Positions 14,538-22,479 of a DNA stretch of 36,905 bases are shown here, one piece after another. Under the pieces are notes generated by a model. The model was not told the origin of the DNA and did not search any database. It saw nothing but the letters and a program-made list of their open reading frames with translations. The position numbers and the translations under genes are program-made. Where the stretch lies: the NCBI GenBank assembly GCA_028275165.1, contig JAQCNF010000096.1, positions 1 through 36,905 of the forward strand. Direction: 5' to 3'. Every line of letters begins with the position of its first letter. The first letter of the stretch is position 1. Origin of the DNA: Haloquadratum sp. GTDB taxonomy: Archaea > Halobacteriota > Halobacteria > Halobacteriales > Haloferacaceae.

Positions 14538-15544
14538 TCGGCAACACCAAATTCAATTGCAGGTGCTGGATTATATCCAGAGAGCGAAATATCTTCGACA
14601 CTCAATTCATCGATTCCAACATCTGCAATGTCGATCGACGGCCGTGATTGAGGAAAGCGACTGCATTGCTTCAGCAATCCGGGGACGTGATCAAGCGGCT
14701 TGGCCTCCGTGTGAGCGTGATGCTGTGGCGCTGCTGTGCGTACCCATTCAGCGATATCGGCATACTCTGCTCGGTCGGTCACCGCAGCGACGCGTGCGGA
14801 TAACTCATCGAGATGATCGGCATACCATCGCCCACGGTCGCCCTTTCCGCAGTAGATGTGTCCATCAACAATCGTGTGTGCGAATCGACCGGGTGTGAAT
14901 GCTGTCTGCCCCGCGACAACATGAGCAAGCAGGGCATATGCCGCAATATTGAATGGAATACCTAATGCGATATCCCCCGACCGCTGCGTGAGGTGAACGT
15001 TCAATTTGTCTCCTTGGACACTGAAAACATAGCTATAATGACATGGTGGTAGTGTCGAGACTGCAGCATTCGCCGGATGCCATGCATTAACAACCATTCG
15101 GCGTGAATGTGGTGACTCTTGAAGCGTGTCGATGACGTATCGAAGTTGGTCGAAAACACCCTCGGAGGTAACCCACTCGCACTCAGACTCAGCCCAACTC
15201 TCTCCAGGGAGTTGAGCTTCGGCCGCTGGAATAGGATACCGCCGCCAAAACCGGCCATAGGCCGTATCGAGATGGCCTTCAGTGTCTGCCCATGCATCCC
15301 ATATACCCGTCTCTTTGCGCAACTCCCGAATATGCTCCTTACCGGAGAGATACCAGACGAGTTCATGCAGGAGTGAGTTCCACCGTCCACCGGAGAGATT
15401 CTTCGTAGTGAGGAGCGGAAACCCCGTGGTGAGATCGATATCGTACTGCATACTGAAACCCGAAATCGTATCTACACCTGTTCGGTTTGGTTTGTACTGT
15501 CCGGTCGTCAGTACGTCAGTGATAAGATCGAGATATTCCTGCAT
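14534..15544 (-). CDS. thyA: Thymidylate synthase
   Basis: A 336-residue classical ThyA, longer than the bacterial enzyme because of an insert after the YGRFWRRYP segment. The nucleophile Cys168 lies in LPPCHYSYVF. The substrate-binding PHSRRMVVNAWHP, the QRSGDIALGIPFN signature and the C-terminal half are all visible. It methylates dUMP to dTMP with methylene-tetrahydrofolate. The ATG at 15544 is chosen over an upstream TTG because TATA (TTCTATAG) is centred 28 bases before it. It is the first gene of the thyA-folA operon. Confidence 0.95.
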   Translation of the reverse strand: MQEYLDLITDVLTTGQYKPNRTGVDTISGFSMQYDIDLTTGFPLLTTKNLSGGRWNSLLHELVWYLSGKEHIRELRKETGIWDAWADTEGHLDTAYGRFWRRYPIPAAEAQLPGESWAESECEWVTSEGVFDQLRYVIDTLQESPHSRRMVVNAWHPANAAVSTLPPCHYSYVFSVQGDKLNVHLTQRSGDIALGIPFNIAAYALLAHVVAGQTAFTPGRFAHTIVDGHIYCGKGDRGRWYADHLDELSARVAAVTDRAEYADIAEWVRTAAPQHHAHTEAKPLDHVPGLLKQCSRFPQSRPSIDIADVGIDELSVEDISLSGYNPAPAIEFGVAE

Positions 15545-15567
15545 TATCTGTATCAACACTTTACCAC

Positions 15568-15575
15568 TATAGAAA
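15568..15575 (-). promoter_or_regulatory. TATA box of thyA-folA
   Basis: TTCTATAG on the minus strand, centred 28 bases before the thyA ATG; leaderless start expected. Confidence 0.55.
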
Positions 15576-15589
15576 AGTAATTGTCTCTC

Positions 15590-15919
15590 TTAGTTGCCGC
15601 CTCTGCGGTCGCTCTCGCTCTCGCTTTTGCCCTCAGTTTGCTCGCTCTCATCGCTATGTTCGGCTACTCCAAAGTATCCTGGTTCATCACCAGCCGGGTC
15701 GTTAATCACGAATTTATCTGCATACATGATAATCCATGGAATTGTCCACTCGATAACACGCTCCTCAGCATCAGGGGCTAATTCAGCATCTGGGTCAAGT
15801 CCCTGCAGACGGCGTGCGATCTCTGGGATGGTGTACATGAGGTCGCGCTCAAGTATCTCTGCAGGTTCGTATAATTGATATGGGTATAATGTCTCAAACT
15901 CAGCTTTTGATTTCGGCAT
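15590..15919 (-). CDS. Conserved haloarchaeal protein (DUF5827-like)
   Basis: A 109-residue protein of unknown function. The core reads FETLYPYQLYEPAEILE, MYTIPEIARRLQGLDPDAEL and ERVIEWTIPWIIMYADKFVI, then a PGYFGV segment, as in the haloarchaeal DUF5827 family from memory. The C-terminal 25 residues are a low-complexity Glu/Ser-rich tail. The ATG at 15919 is preferred because the conserved part starts right after it; an in-frame start nine codons upstream is possible. It lies close upstream of thyA in the same orientation but with a separate thyA promoter between them. Confidence 0.75.
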   Translation of the reverse strand: MPKSKAEFETLYPYQLYEPAEILERDLMYTIPEIARRLQGLDPDAELAPDAEERVIEWTIPWIIMYADKFVINDPAGDEPGYFGVAEHSDESEQTEGKSESESDRRGGN

Positions 15920-16017
15920 TGAGATGCATTGAACAGCAATGCTCAAAGAATCGGCGGTTTCGGCGGGGTTGTCACTCAGCGAACAGGTAATAAAAAAGTG
16001 GATTCGGACGTGTGGGC

Positions 16018-16617
16018 CTACTCAAACAGATCGACAGCCTGATTGTAGCGCGCGGCTGGCTCTTCCCAGTCGACAACGTTAAAGAATGCGTCAATGAAAT
16101 CGCCACGGTCCGGGCCGTAATCGTGATAGTAGGAATGTTCCCAGACATCCAGTGACAGAACCGGGTGTGCGCCCCAGAATGCACCTTCGTCGTGATTATC
16201 AACTACAACATTCCGTAGTTGATTTGAGAAGCTGTCATACACCAAGAGCGCCCAACCTGATGCGTCACCAGCGGCTGCTTCGAACTCGCCCCGCCAGGCC
16301 TCATAAGACCCAAAGTCGGCCTCAATGCGGTCGGCAAGGGCACCTGTTGGTTCGTCGCCGCCTTCTGGTGACATACACTGCCAGAAGAGGTCGTGCAGGA
16401 CATGGCCCGAGGAGTTATGCGTCACATCTCGAATCGCTCCAGCGGACGAATCAAACTCTTCTGACTCTCGGTTGGATTCCAGCTGCTCCTCAGCAGAGTT
16501 CCACCCGTTTACGTACCCCTGTTGATGGGTATCGTGATGCCAGGTGAGTACCTGCTCAGAAATGTGCGGTTCTAGTGCGTCGTACTCGTATGGTAGTGGA
16601 TCAAGTTCATAACTCAT
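16018..16617 (-). CDS. sod: Superoxide dismutase (Mn/Fe family)
   Basis: A 199-residue SOD. Metal ligands are visible: His27 (TWHHDTHQQGYVNGWN), His75 (GHVLHDLFW), Asp157 and His161 (LSLDVWEHSYYHDYG). The GPDRGDFIDAFFNVVDW segment closes the C-terminal domain. It converts superoxide to peroxide and oxygen in the cytoplasm. Haloarchaeal members are usually manganese enzymes. The gene stands alone, next to the photolyase gene block, which fits a light- and oxygen-stressed lifestyle but is not evidence of co-regulation. Confidence 0.95.
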   Translation of the reverse strand: MSYELDPLPYEYDALEPHISEQVLTWHHDTHQQGYVNGWNSAEEQLESNRESEEFDSSAGAIRDVTHNSSGHVLHDLFWQCMSPEGGDEPTGALADRIEADFGSYEAWRGEFEAAAGDASGWALLVYDSFSNQLRNVVVDNHDEGAFWGAHPVLSLDVWEHSYYHDYGPDRGDFIDAFFNVVDWEEPAARYNQAVDLFE

Positions 16618-16736
16618 AGTGAAATACCTCTATTATCACATAGCACTGGATGACTGTTAAGCGTTACAGGTGTGTGTTATCAATACCCAGTCGAAGCAGA
16701 CATTGGATTTTTGCTTCTGCCGCCGAGAATGTCAAT

Positions 16737-17135
16737 ATGAGTGAGAGATCAGCGAGTGACGAACTCAACGTGCTCGGTGAACCATTACAGCCCTGTAATT
16801 TCGATCCCGAGACGGGCTATCTTCGAGATGGACACTGTCGGGATATTGGTCGCGACCCTGGCCGGCACGAAATCTGCGGAGTCATGACAGAGGATTTTCT
16901 GTTGTATAGTAAAGACCAGGGGAACGATTTGATGACCCCGCGACCGGAGTTTAATTTCCCAGGTCTTGACCCTGGGGACCACTGGTGCCTTTGTATTGGG
17001 CGATGGCAAGAAGCAAAAGACGCCGGACACACACCACCGGTTGTGCTCCAGGCGACGGCTCGGTCAGTCCTCGCAGAAGTCTCACTTGAGACGCTGAAAT
17101 CGTGTGCTGCAGGTGACACAGCGGAATCTGATTAG
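16737..17135 (+). CDS. DUF2237 family protein
   Basis: A 132-residue protein with the family hallmarks: NVLGEPLQPCNFDPETGYLRDGHC near the N-terminus, GRHEICGVMTEDFL, GNDLMTPRPEFNFPGLDPGDHWCLC, RWQEAKDAG, and PPVVLQATARSVL. Several conserved Cys (in PCNF, GHC, EICG and WCLC) suggest metal or redox chemistry, but the function of the family is unknown. The ATG at 16737 is chosen because the homologous region starts just after it. Its stop overlaps the stop of the convergent photolyase gene. Confidence 0.85.
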   Translation: MSERSASDELNVLGEPLQPCNFDPETGYLRDGHCRDIGRDPGRHEICGVMTEDFLLYSKDQGNDLMTPRPEFNFPGLDPGDHWCLCIGRWQEAKDAGHTPPVVLQATARSVLAEVSLETLKSCAAGDTAESD

Positions 17136-18544
17136 TCGTCACCCCGAGCGGATTGAAACATATCCAGCGTTGCCTCGCGCCGGTGACTATGATCAACGAT
17201 CGGTGCAGGATAGTCAGGAGCACAGCGTGCTCGCTCGCTGAGGCTGCATTCGTGCCACGAATGAATGATATCTGGTGAAACGCCCTCTAACTCTGGAACA
17301 TATTGTTTGATGTATTTCGCATCAGGGTCGTATCGCTCCCCTTGCGTCATGGGATTAAAGATTCGGAAGTAAGGTTGTGAATCAGTCCCAGTTGAAGCAG
17401 CCCACTGCCACCCACCATTGTTATTCGCGATATTATGATCAGCAAGGTATTTTCGGAAATGCGCATATCCCTCTCGCCAGTCGATCTGCAGGTCCTTGGT
17501 AAGGAAAGAGGCAACAATCATCCGCATTCGATTGTGCATGTATGCCTCTTCGAGTAGTTGACGCATTCCCGCATCCACAATTGGATAGCCCGTTTTGCCC
17601 TGCTTCCACGCAGCTAATTCCTCGGGATTATCGCGCCAGTTAATTGGGTTTTCGTATGATTTGTAATTCTCTGTTTCGACATCTGGATTGAAGTACAGCA
17701 CGTGGGTGTAAAACTCACGCCAGGCCAGTTGTGATTGGTACTCTTCGACTGAGTCCGTTTCCTCCTCAGACGCTCGTTCCTTCGCCTCAACTGTCGCATC
17801 ATGCACTGTACGGACTCCGATTGTGCCAGCACTTAGATCGGCCGAGAGGCGCGACACCCCCTCGCGTGTGGGATAATCTCGGTCTGATTCGTATCGGAAG
17901 ATGCCGTCGTCACAGAACGTTTCGAGTCGTTCTGTCGCTGCGTCCATTCCTGCCGGTTGGATGTCTGCCTGAGGTGGAGAAAAGCCGATATCTTCCATCG
18001 ATGGGATGGTTTCTCCTTCCTCTTTAGCAAGAACCGGTGCAGGTGGGTGAGCTACGCGCGTCTCCTTCGGCCGGTCACGCCATTTCTTCCAGAAATATGT
18101 GTAGACGGAATATGGCTCACCTTTGTTCGTCGTGATATCTCCTGGTTCGAAGAAGAGTTCATCTCTCACTGTCTCAACGTCGATCTGAGCGGCTTTTATG
18201 GTTTCTGTCACCTGCTCGTCTCGCGCCCGCGCCTCTTTGTTGTAGAGCCGATTCCAATAGACTCCACTGATATCATATGTTGTCAGTAACTGTTCGAAGG
18301 TGTCGACTGCGTTACCCACAGTCACATAGATATCCCCGCCGTGGTTGCGATACCACTGCCGGAGCTCAGCCAGTGAGTCCAGTAGATACTGCATCCTTGG
18401 ATTTCCATCGTGGTCAGTCGTGAGCGAGTCAAAGATAAATACGGGCAAAAGGTGCTCGTCTGCTTCAGCCGCATCTTGTGCCGCCTGCATAAGCCCGCGA
18501 TTATCTGTCGCACGAAGGTCCTCGCGATGCCAGAATACTCGCAT
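17132..18544 (-). CDS. phr: Deoxyribodipyrimidine photolyase (cryptochrome/photolyase family)
   Basis: A 470-residue photolyase. The N-terminal Rossmann domain starts MRVFWHREDLRATDNRGL and binds the antenna chromophore. The FAD domain shows LAWREFYTHVLYFNP, TGYPIVDAGMRQLLEEAYMHNRMRM, ASFLTKDLQIDWREG, and the NNNGGWQWAASTGTDSQPYF segment with FRIFNPMTQ. This is the arrangement of class I CPD photolyases, which split cyclobutane dimers using blue light. It ends tail to tail with the DUF2237 gene with a four-base overlap. Confidence 0.94.
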   Translation of the reverse strand: MRVFWHREDLRATDNRGLMQAAQDAAEADEHLLPVFIFDSLTTDHDGNPRMQYLLDSLAELRQWYRNHGGDIYVTVGNAVDTFEQLLTTYDISGVYWNRLYNKEARARDEQVTETIKAAQIDVETVRDELFFEPGDITTNKGEPYSVYTYFWKKWRDRPKETRVAHPPAPVLAKEEGETIPSMEDIGFSPPQADIQPAGMDAATERLETFCDDGIFRYESDRDYPTREGVSRLSADLSAGTIGVRTVHDATVEAKERASEEETDSVEEYQSQLAWREFYTHVLYFNPDVETENYKSYENPINWRDNPEELAAWKQGKTGYPIVDAGMRQLLEEAYMHNRMRMIVASFLTKDLQIDWREGYAHFRKYLADHNIANNNGGWQWAASTGTDSQPYFRIFNPMTQGERYDPDAKYIKQYVPELEGVSPDIIHSWHECSLSERARCAPDYPAPIVDHSHRREATLDMFQSARGDD

Positions 18545-18613
18545 GTATGAATTATGTGCAGCATCATTCTGAAATTGTCGATACCGTTGTTGTACCCATT
18601 CACACTAAATTGA

Positions 18614-19258
18614 CTACAACGTATCAAATGAGTCTTGACGGCGTGTTGCTAAGAGTGTGAGTAGTTTGTCGGCCCAGGCAAGCTTCTTTGATTTTATGTC
18701 ACTGACCGTTGGATCGTCAAAATCCCATCCGACGAAGACGAGGCGCTCTGCACCGAATGTATCCGCAAGGTATGCTGCTCTGTCGCCGTCAGTGAACCCC
18801 CCAAAATTGTGGACAGTCTCTGTCGGCGCACACTGTGTCGTTGGGAGCACCCACTCTGTATCGAGTCTTGGGAGCCATGTGCGAAGGAGCGATCTGTTGT
18901 CTCCGTGTGCATGAACAACGACTGGCTTGCTGCGGTCAGTTCGGCATTTGACCGTCTCCGGATTCTTATCTAAGTCAGTCACCATCAGGTCCACACGATA
19001 GCCGGCACTGGTAATCACGTCAGCCGCCGTCGATGCAGCAATAATACAGTCAGCATCTTCGACATGCGTGACATGCTCCTCAAGCGTCGGTGCTGCGCCG
19101 ACAATTGCAACTGTCTTGCCAGTGTAATCCAGCGAGTCTGCGCTGTAGAACGGAGAGAAAGACGCCAACAGGTCCCGTGCGAGCTTATCACCCTGAGTGT
19201 CATATCCGAAATCAGTCCGTATCTGTCTGTAAATTGGCTCCCACTCAGCGAATTGCAT
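18614..19258 (-). CDS. mptE: 6-hydroxymethyl-7,8-dihydropterin pyrophosphokinase, MptE type
   Basis: A 214-residue archaeal MptE-like protein (DUF115 fold). The sequence shows GKTVAIVGAAPTLEEHV (nucleotide-binding turn), DCIIAASTAADVI, DLMVTDLDKNPE (acidic metal site), KPVVVHAHGDN, FGGFTDGDRAAYLA and LVFVGWDFDD near the end. Family knowledge: archaeal MptE makes the pyrophosphorylated pterin used by dihydropteroate synthase-type enzymes. This matches the folP gene just upstream in the same orientation. The 132-base gap contains a strong A/T-rich run before the ATG, so it probably has its own promoter. Confidence 0.88.
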   Translation of the reverse strand: MQFAEWEPIYRQIRTDFGYDTQGDKLARDLLASFSPFYSADSLDYTGKTVAIVGAAPTLEEHVTHVEDADCIIAASTAADVITSAGYRVDLMVTDLDKNPETVKCRTDRSKPVVVHAHGDNRSLLRTWLPRLDTEWVLPTTQCAPTETVHNFGGFTDGDRAAYLADTFGAERLVFVGWDFDDPTVSDIKSKKLAWADKLLTLLATRRQDSFDTL

Positions 19259-19390
19259 ATGAGTGACTCACGATATAATAAATATGAGTCGGAGCGGCCT
19301 AAGTACCCCTACCCAATTGCCTCTCCGACTACCAATCGCAGATTTCTGCATGCCGTGGTATAAGCTTTCTCGTATCTGTACGTGCGCAGT

Positions 19391-20548
19391 TCAGCATATC
19401 TGTGTGCGAAATATGTCGTGTAGACTGGATGAGGTAGTGCCCTCATCAGCTGAAAGATTCGCCTCAATTGCATCCAATCCAGCCTGTGTTGCTATGAGCA
19501 ATCCATGGTCTCCTGTCGAATCTGGAATAAAGCGTGCTGTCGTTCCTAACACAGCATTAGAGAGGAGTGAGACATGTTGATCATCAAGATCTCGTAGCTC
19601 GAATACTCGTGTGAGAGTCTCCGTCTGTATTCGCTGTGTTGATGGTATCATCTCCATTTGCTCGAAGTGTCGCTCTGCACTTTTCACGGTATCAATGTCC
19701 AACTCCGCGATCGTCATCGGTGACTCAGCGTACGTTCGTGCTGGCGTGAATCGGTCGCCAATCAGTGCCGCATCACGCGTCTCAGCGACGTCATGTGTTC
19801 TGATGACGTGAGCTCCGCGTTCAACTGCCATCGATGTCGCAGCCAGTGACACCGCAAGCGCGTCCTCAGTGGAGCGATTCGCGATTGACCGCAGGAAGTT
19901 CTTTCGATTGATCGAGACTAACATTGGACGTCCATAGCTGCGGAACTCCCTGAGGCGGTCAAACGTTTCGCGGTCTTCAGCCACTGTCTTCTCCTCAGAC
20001 CAACCACCAAAGGCAGGGTCGATGATTGTCTTTTCAGTGAATCCATTTTGTGTTAATGCATCATATATGTGGTCAACATCAGCGATTGCTCCCGGACTCG
20101 TCAAATCAGGCGGAGATGCCATCTTACCAACAGCGACACCATACTCTGTACATATGTCGGGCATTTTCGGGTCAGCGAAGCCACAGATATCATTAACCAT
20201 CTCAAAGCCCCGTTTGAGAGCTGCTTCAGCGACTTCATGATACCGTGTCTCAATAGAGAATACGGCGTCACCACTCACGCTCGCAATAGTCTCAGCGGCT
20301 ACGTCCAGTCGCTGGAGCTCTTCTTCGGCACTCAATACATCGAACCGCTTATTCGCAGACTCGAGCCCAATGTCGACAATATCAGCGCCCTCGTCAATCA
20401 ACTCCACATCAACATACTCAGCAGCTGCTGCTGGTTCATGAAATACACTTGGGTCATATGGTGATTCCTCTGAGACGTTGAGAACACCCATAATCCGAGG
20501 AGGGTGAGAATCACCAATCTTCAACCCAGCCGCATCGACTGTTCGCAT
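19391..20548 (-). CDS. folP: Dihydropteroate synthase
   Basis: A 385-residue protein. The N-terminal two-thirds are a TIM-barrel DHPS: RIMGVLNVSEES (first substrate motif), GADIVDIGLESANKR, FSIETRYHEVAEAA, MVNDICGFAD, TIIDPAFGGW, MLVSINRKNFLRS and HVIRTHDVAETRDAA. The last 110 or so residues form an additional domain not present in bacterial DHPS, as in other archaeal members. It condenses pterin pyrophosphate with an aminobenzoate-type substrate. A TATA run (CGTATTTGTATCC) about 25 bases before the ATG fits leaderless transcription, divergent from the gene at 20662. Confidence 0.9.
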   Translation of the reverse strand: MRTVDAAGLKIGDSHPPRIMGVLNVSEESPYDPSVFHEPAAAAEYVDVELIDEGADIVDIGLESANKRFDVLSAEEELQRLDVAAETIASVSGDAVFSIETRYHEVAEAALKRGFEMVNDICGFADPKMPDICTEYGVAVGKMASPPDLTSPGAIADVDHIYDALTQNGFTEKTIIDPAFGGWSEEKTVAEDRETFDRLREFRSYGRPMLVSINRKNFLRSIANRSTEDALAVSLAATSMAVERGAHVIRTHDVAETRDAALIGDRFTPARTYAESPMTIAELDIDTVKSAERHFEQMEMIPSTQRIQTETLTRVFELRDLDDQHVSLLSNAVLGTTARFIPDSTGDHGLLIATQAGLDAIEANLSADEGTTSSSLHDIFRTQIC

Positions 20549-20661
20549 ACGGACAGGATGCGTGCAGGATACAAATACGGTGTGTTTTAGCCGAGGGTGA
20601 ACAGAGCATCGTTACTCTTGATTCAGCGTGTTTTTATTTTCTCGAAACCTGAGACTGTGAT

Positions 20662-21255
20662 ATGGCTAAAGTCAGTATCGGACTCCGTGGCTGGCGGTTT
20701 GAGGAGTCGGAACTATTCGATGAAGCAGGCGAATTCCGGCCGCTCGATACGATGTCAGACTCGGCCCGAACGCGATTAGTCCGACTGACGTATCTGCAGG
20801 CAAAGCCATGCGATGGCTGCTATCTCATCCATGGTGAGGCAAACAAAAAGCGATGTAAACAAGCACAGATCGTGTACGGCGAGCCGATGGAGGAGGTGCT
20901 GCTGTGTGAAACACACGAATCAGACTTTCTCTACTGGTTCCGTGAAGCCGGTGGAAACCAGTTTATCGAGACTGAGGCATTTCGGAGGAGCTTTGTCGAA
21001 TGGTTCGATGCGGGGAATCGAGCACCGGATGGATATGAAGGATTGACACATGTCGATGTTGACCCGCACGCACTTCCGGACCCACCAGATCCGGCTGAGT
21101 TACAAAAACGACTCAACGATGGCTATACTGACCGGCGAAAGCGAATCAATCTGCGAACGGGTGAGATTACGTACGAGCGTACAGACCAGGCGCACGCAGA
21201 ACAGAACCGGATCCAGCAATTAGACCTTTCACGAGAATACCCAACGAACAAATGA
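20662..21255 (+). CDS. Conserved haloarchaeal protein with a possible zinc site, cotranscribed with trmJ
   Basis: A 197-residue protein of unknown function. Cys50, Cys53 (KPCDGC), Cys65 (KKRC), Cys82 and His85 (LLCETH) could bind zinc. The remainder is acidic and helical, with a charged tail. It overlaps trmJ by four bases (ATGA), so the two are almost certainly translated together. A link to tRNA modification is therefore possible, but it rests only on this pairing. A TATA-like run (TTTTTATTTTC) lies about 28 bases before the ATG. Confidence 0.8.
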   Translation: MAKVSIGLRGWRFEESELFDEAGEFRPLDTMSDSARTRLVRLTYLQAKPCDGCYLIHGEANKKRCKQAQIVYGEPMEEVLLCETHESDFLYWFREAGGNQFIETEAFRRSFVEWFDAGNRAPDGYEGLTHVDVDPHALPDPPDPAELQKRLNDGYTDRRKRINLRTGEITYERTDQAHAEQNRIQQLDLSREYPTNK

Positions 21256-22001
21256 GCGTTGAGAGGTCTCCCCCAGTTGTTGTTGTTGTCGAACCAGAGT
21301 CACCAGGAAATATCGGGACAATCGCGCGAGGAATGAAGAATTTCGGATTGAAGGAATTGAAACTGGTCAATCCCCCGCCGATTGAGCGTGATGGAGAGGC
21401 ATATGGGTTTGCGGGCCATGCACGAGAAGATATTCTTCCCGCTGCCGAGGAGGTCAACTTCGAGACGATAGTCAACGAGTATCATACGATCGGAACTACT
21501 GCAATCACTGGTGAGGATAGCCGTCGGCATATCCGGTTTCCGTATCAAACACCTGCAGAAGTCGCAGAGAGTCTACAGACCGTCGATGCAGAAACTGCAT
21601 TGGTGTTTGGCCGTGAAGGCCGTGGGCTCAACAATAATGAACTCGCCGAACTCGACGTCATCTGTTCGATACCTGCTTCTGCTGAGTATCCAGTGCTCAA
21701 TCTTGGCCAGGCAGCGACGGTTGTGTTCTATGAGCTCCGTTCCCTGATGCTCTCAGAGACACAACTTCCCGATATCGAACGTGAGCGTGCTGATGAACCT
21801 GATATCGACCGGTTACACAGCTTCTTTACGAAGTTCTTGACTCGCGTTGAGGGGCGTGAACATAAACGACAGAAAACGGCTCTCATGCTTCGTCGGCTGT
21901 TAGGGCGGGCTCACCCGACTCAGCGGGAGGTTTCGAGACTAACCGGACTGTTCCGTCGCGCGAATAATAAACTATCACAGATGAACGAATCATCTGAGTG
22001 A
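21252..22001 (+). CDS. trmJ: tRNA (cytidine/uridine-2'-O-)-methyltransferase, TrmJ family
   Basis: A 249-residue SPOUT methyltransferase. The N-terminal VVVVEPESPGNIGTIARGMKNFG carries the invariant Asn and Arg. The knot region shows LVFGREGRGLNNNEL and IPASAEYPVLNLGQAATVV, which form the S-adenosylmethionine site. The C-terminal 70 residues are a helical extension (FFTKFLTRVE, LMLRRLLGRAHPTQREV) typical of TrmJ. Family knowledge: TrmJ methylates ribose 32 of tRNAs. The gene is coupled to the upstream Cys-rich protein. Confidence 0.92.
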   Translation: MSVERSPPVVVVVEPESPGNIGTIARGMKNFGLKELKLVNPPPIERDGEAYGFAGHAREDILPAAEEVNFETIVNEYHTIGTTAITGEDSRRHIRFPYQTPAEVAESLQTVDAETALVFGREGRGLNNNELAELDVICSIPASAEYPVLNLGQAATVVFYELRSLMLSETQLPDIERERADEPDIDRLHSFFTKFLTRVEGREHKRQKTALMLRRLLGRAHPTQREVSRLTGLFRRANNKLSQMNESSE

Positions 22002-22080
22002 GCCAAGAGCGCGACACACCGGAATACGACTCAACACAGAACAAGAAGCCGAGACTCCCAGCTCATAGTTGTGCAAGGCG

Positions 22081-22470
22081 GAAGCCCACCGCTCGTTTGG
22101 TGAGAGGAAACCAACATGAGTAATCGATTGACCGTCCGGCGGCATGTCAACTCCCAAACGCTGCAGGGGGTTGCAGTTGAGCAGGTGAATCCAGAGAACG
22201 CGTCGTCTCGGTGTTCACACTGTGGCTTCACCCATACGACCGGGATGTGAAGAGCTCCACGTGTCTGAAGTGCGACCACCAGAACAACGCAGGTTATAAT
22301 CCTGTCAAGAGGGTCGGGGAGCGGTATCTCCGTGGCACCCAAACTGAGGTTGGCGGAGGCGTGGGGGGGCGCGCCTGAACAGCGGGACGCTGAAGCTAAA
22401 TGGCGAGTCTTCGTCTACTGGTATGAGCAGTGAGAACTGGGGTCCACGCTGAAAGCGACCCCTTTAACGA
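22081..22470 (+). pseudogene. C-terminal remnant of a TnpB (IS200/IS605 family) with right-end hairpins
   Basis: The plus strand reads GVAVEQVNPENASSRCSHCG followed by FTHTTGM and a TGA; one frame over, it continues SSTCLKCDHQNNAGYNPVKR, VGERYLRGTQTEVGGG and a stop. This is the zinc finger (two CxxC pairs) and RuvC end of TnpB. The catalytic Asp of the NADYN motif is Gly. Hairpin-forming sequences like IS right ends occur at both sides: CCACC...GGTG at about 22085-22102 and GCGACC...GGAGTCG at about 22444-22467. The N-terminal three-quarters of the gene are missing. It is dead and lies between trmJ and gatE. Confidence 0.75.
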
Positions 22471-22479
22471 TGGAGTCGG

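Noticed and set aside
15545-15559. TTG start extending thyA by five codons
   Set aside because: The TATA box spacing fits the ATG at 15544, and the extension would lie in the promoter.
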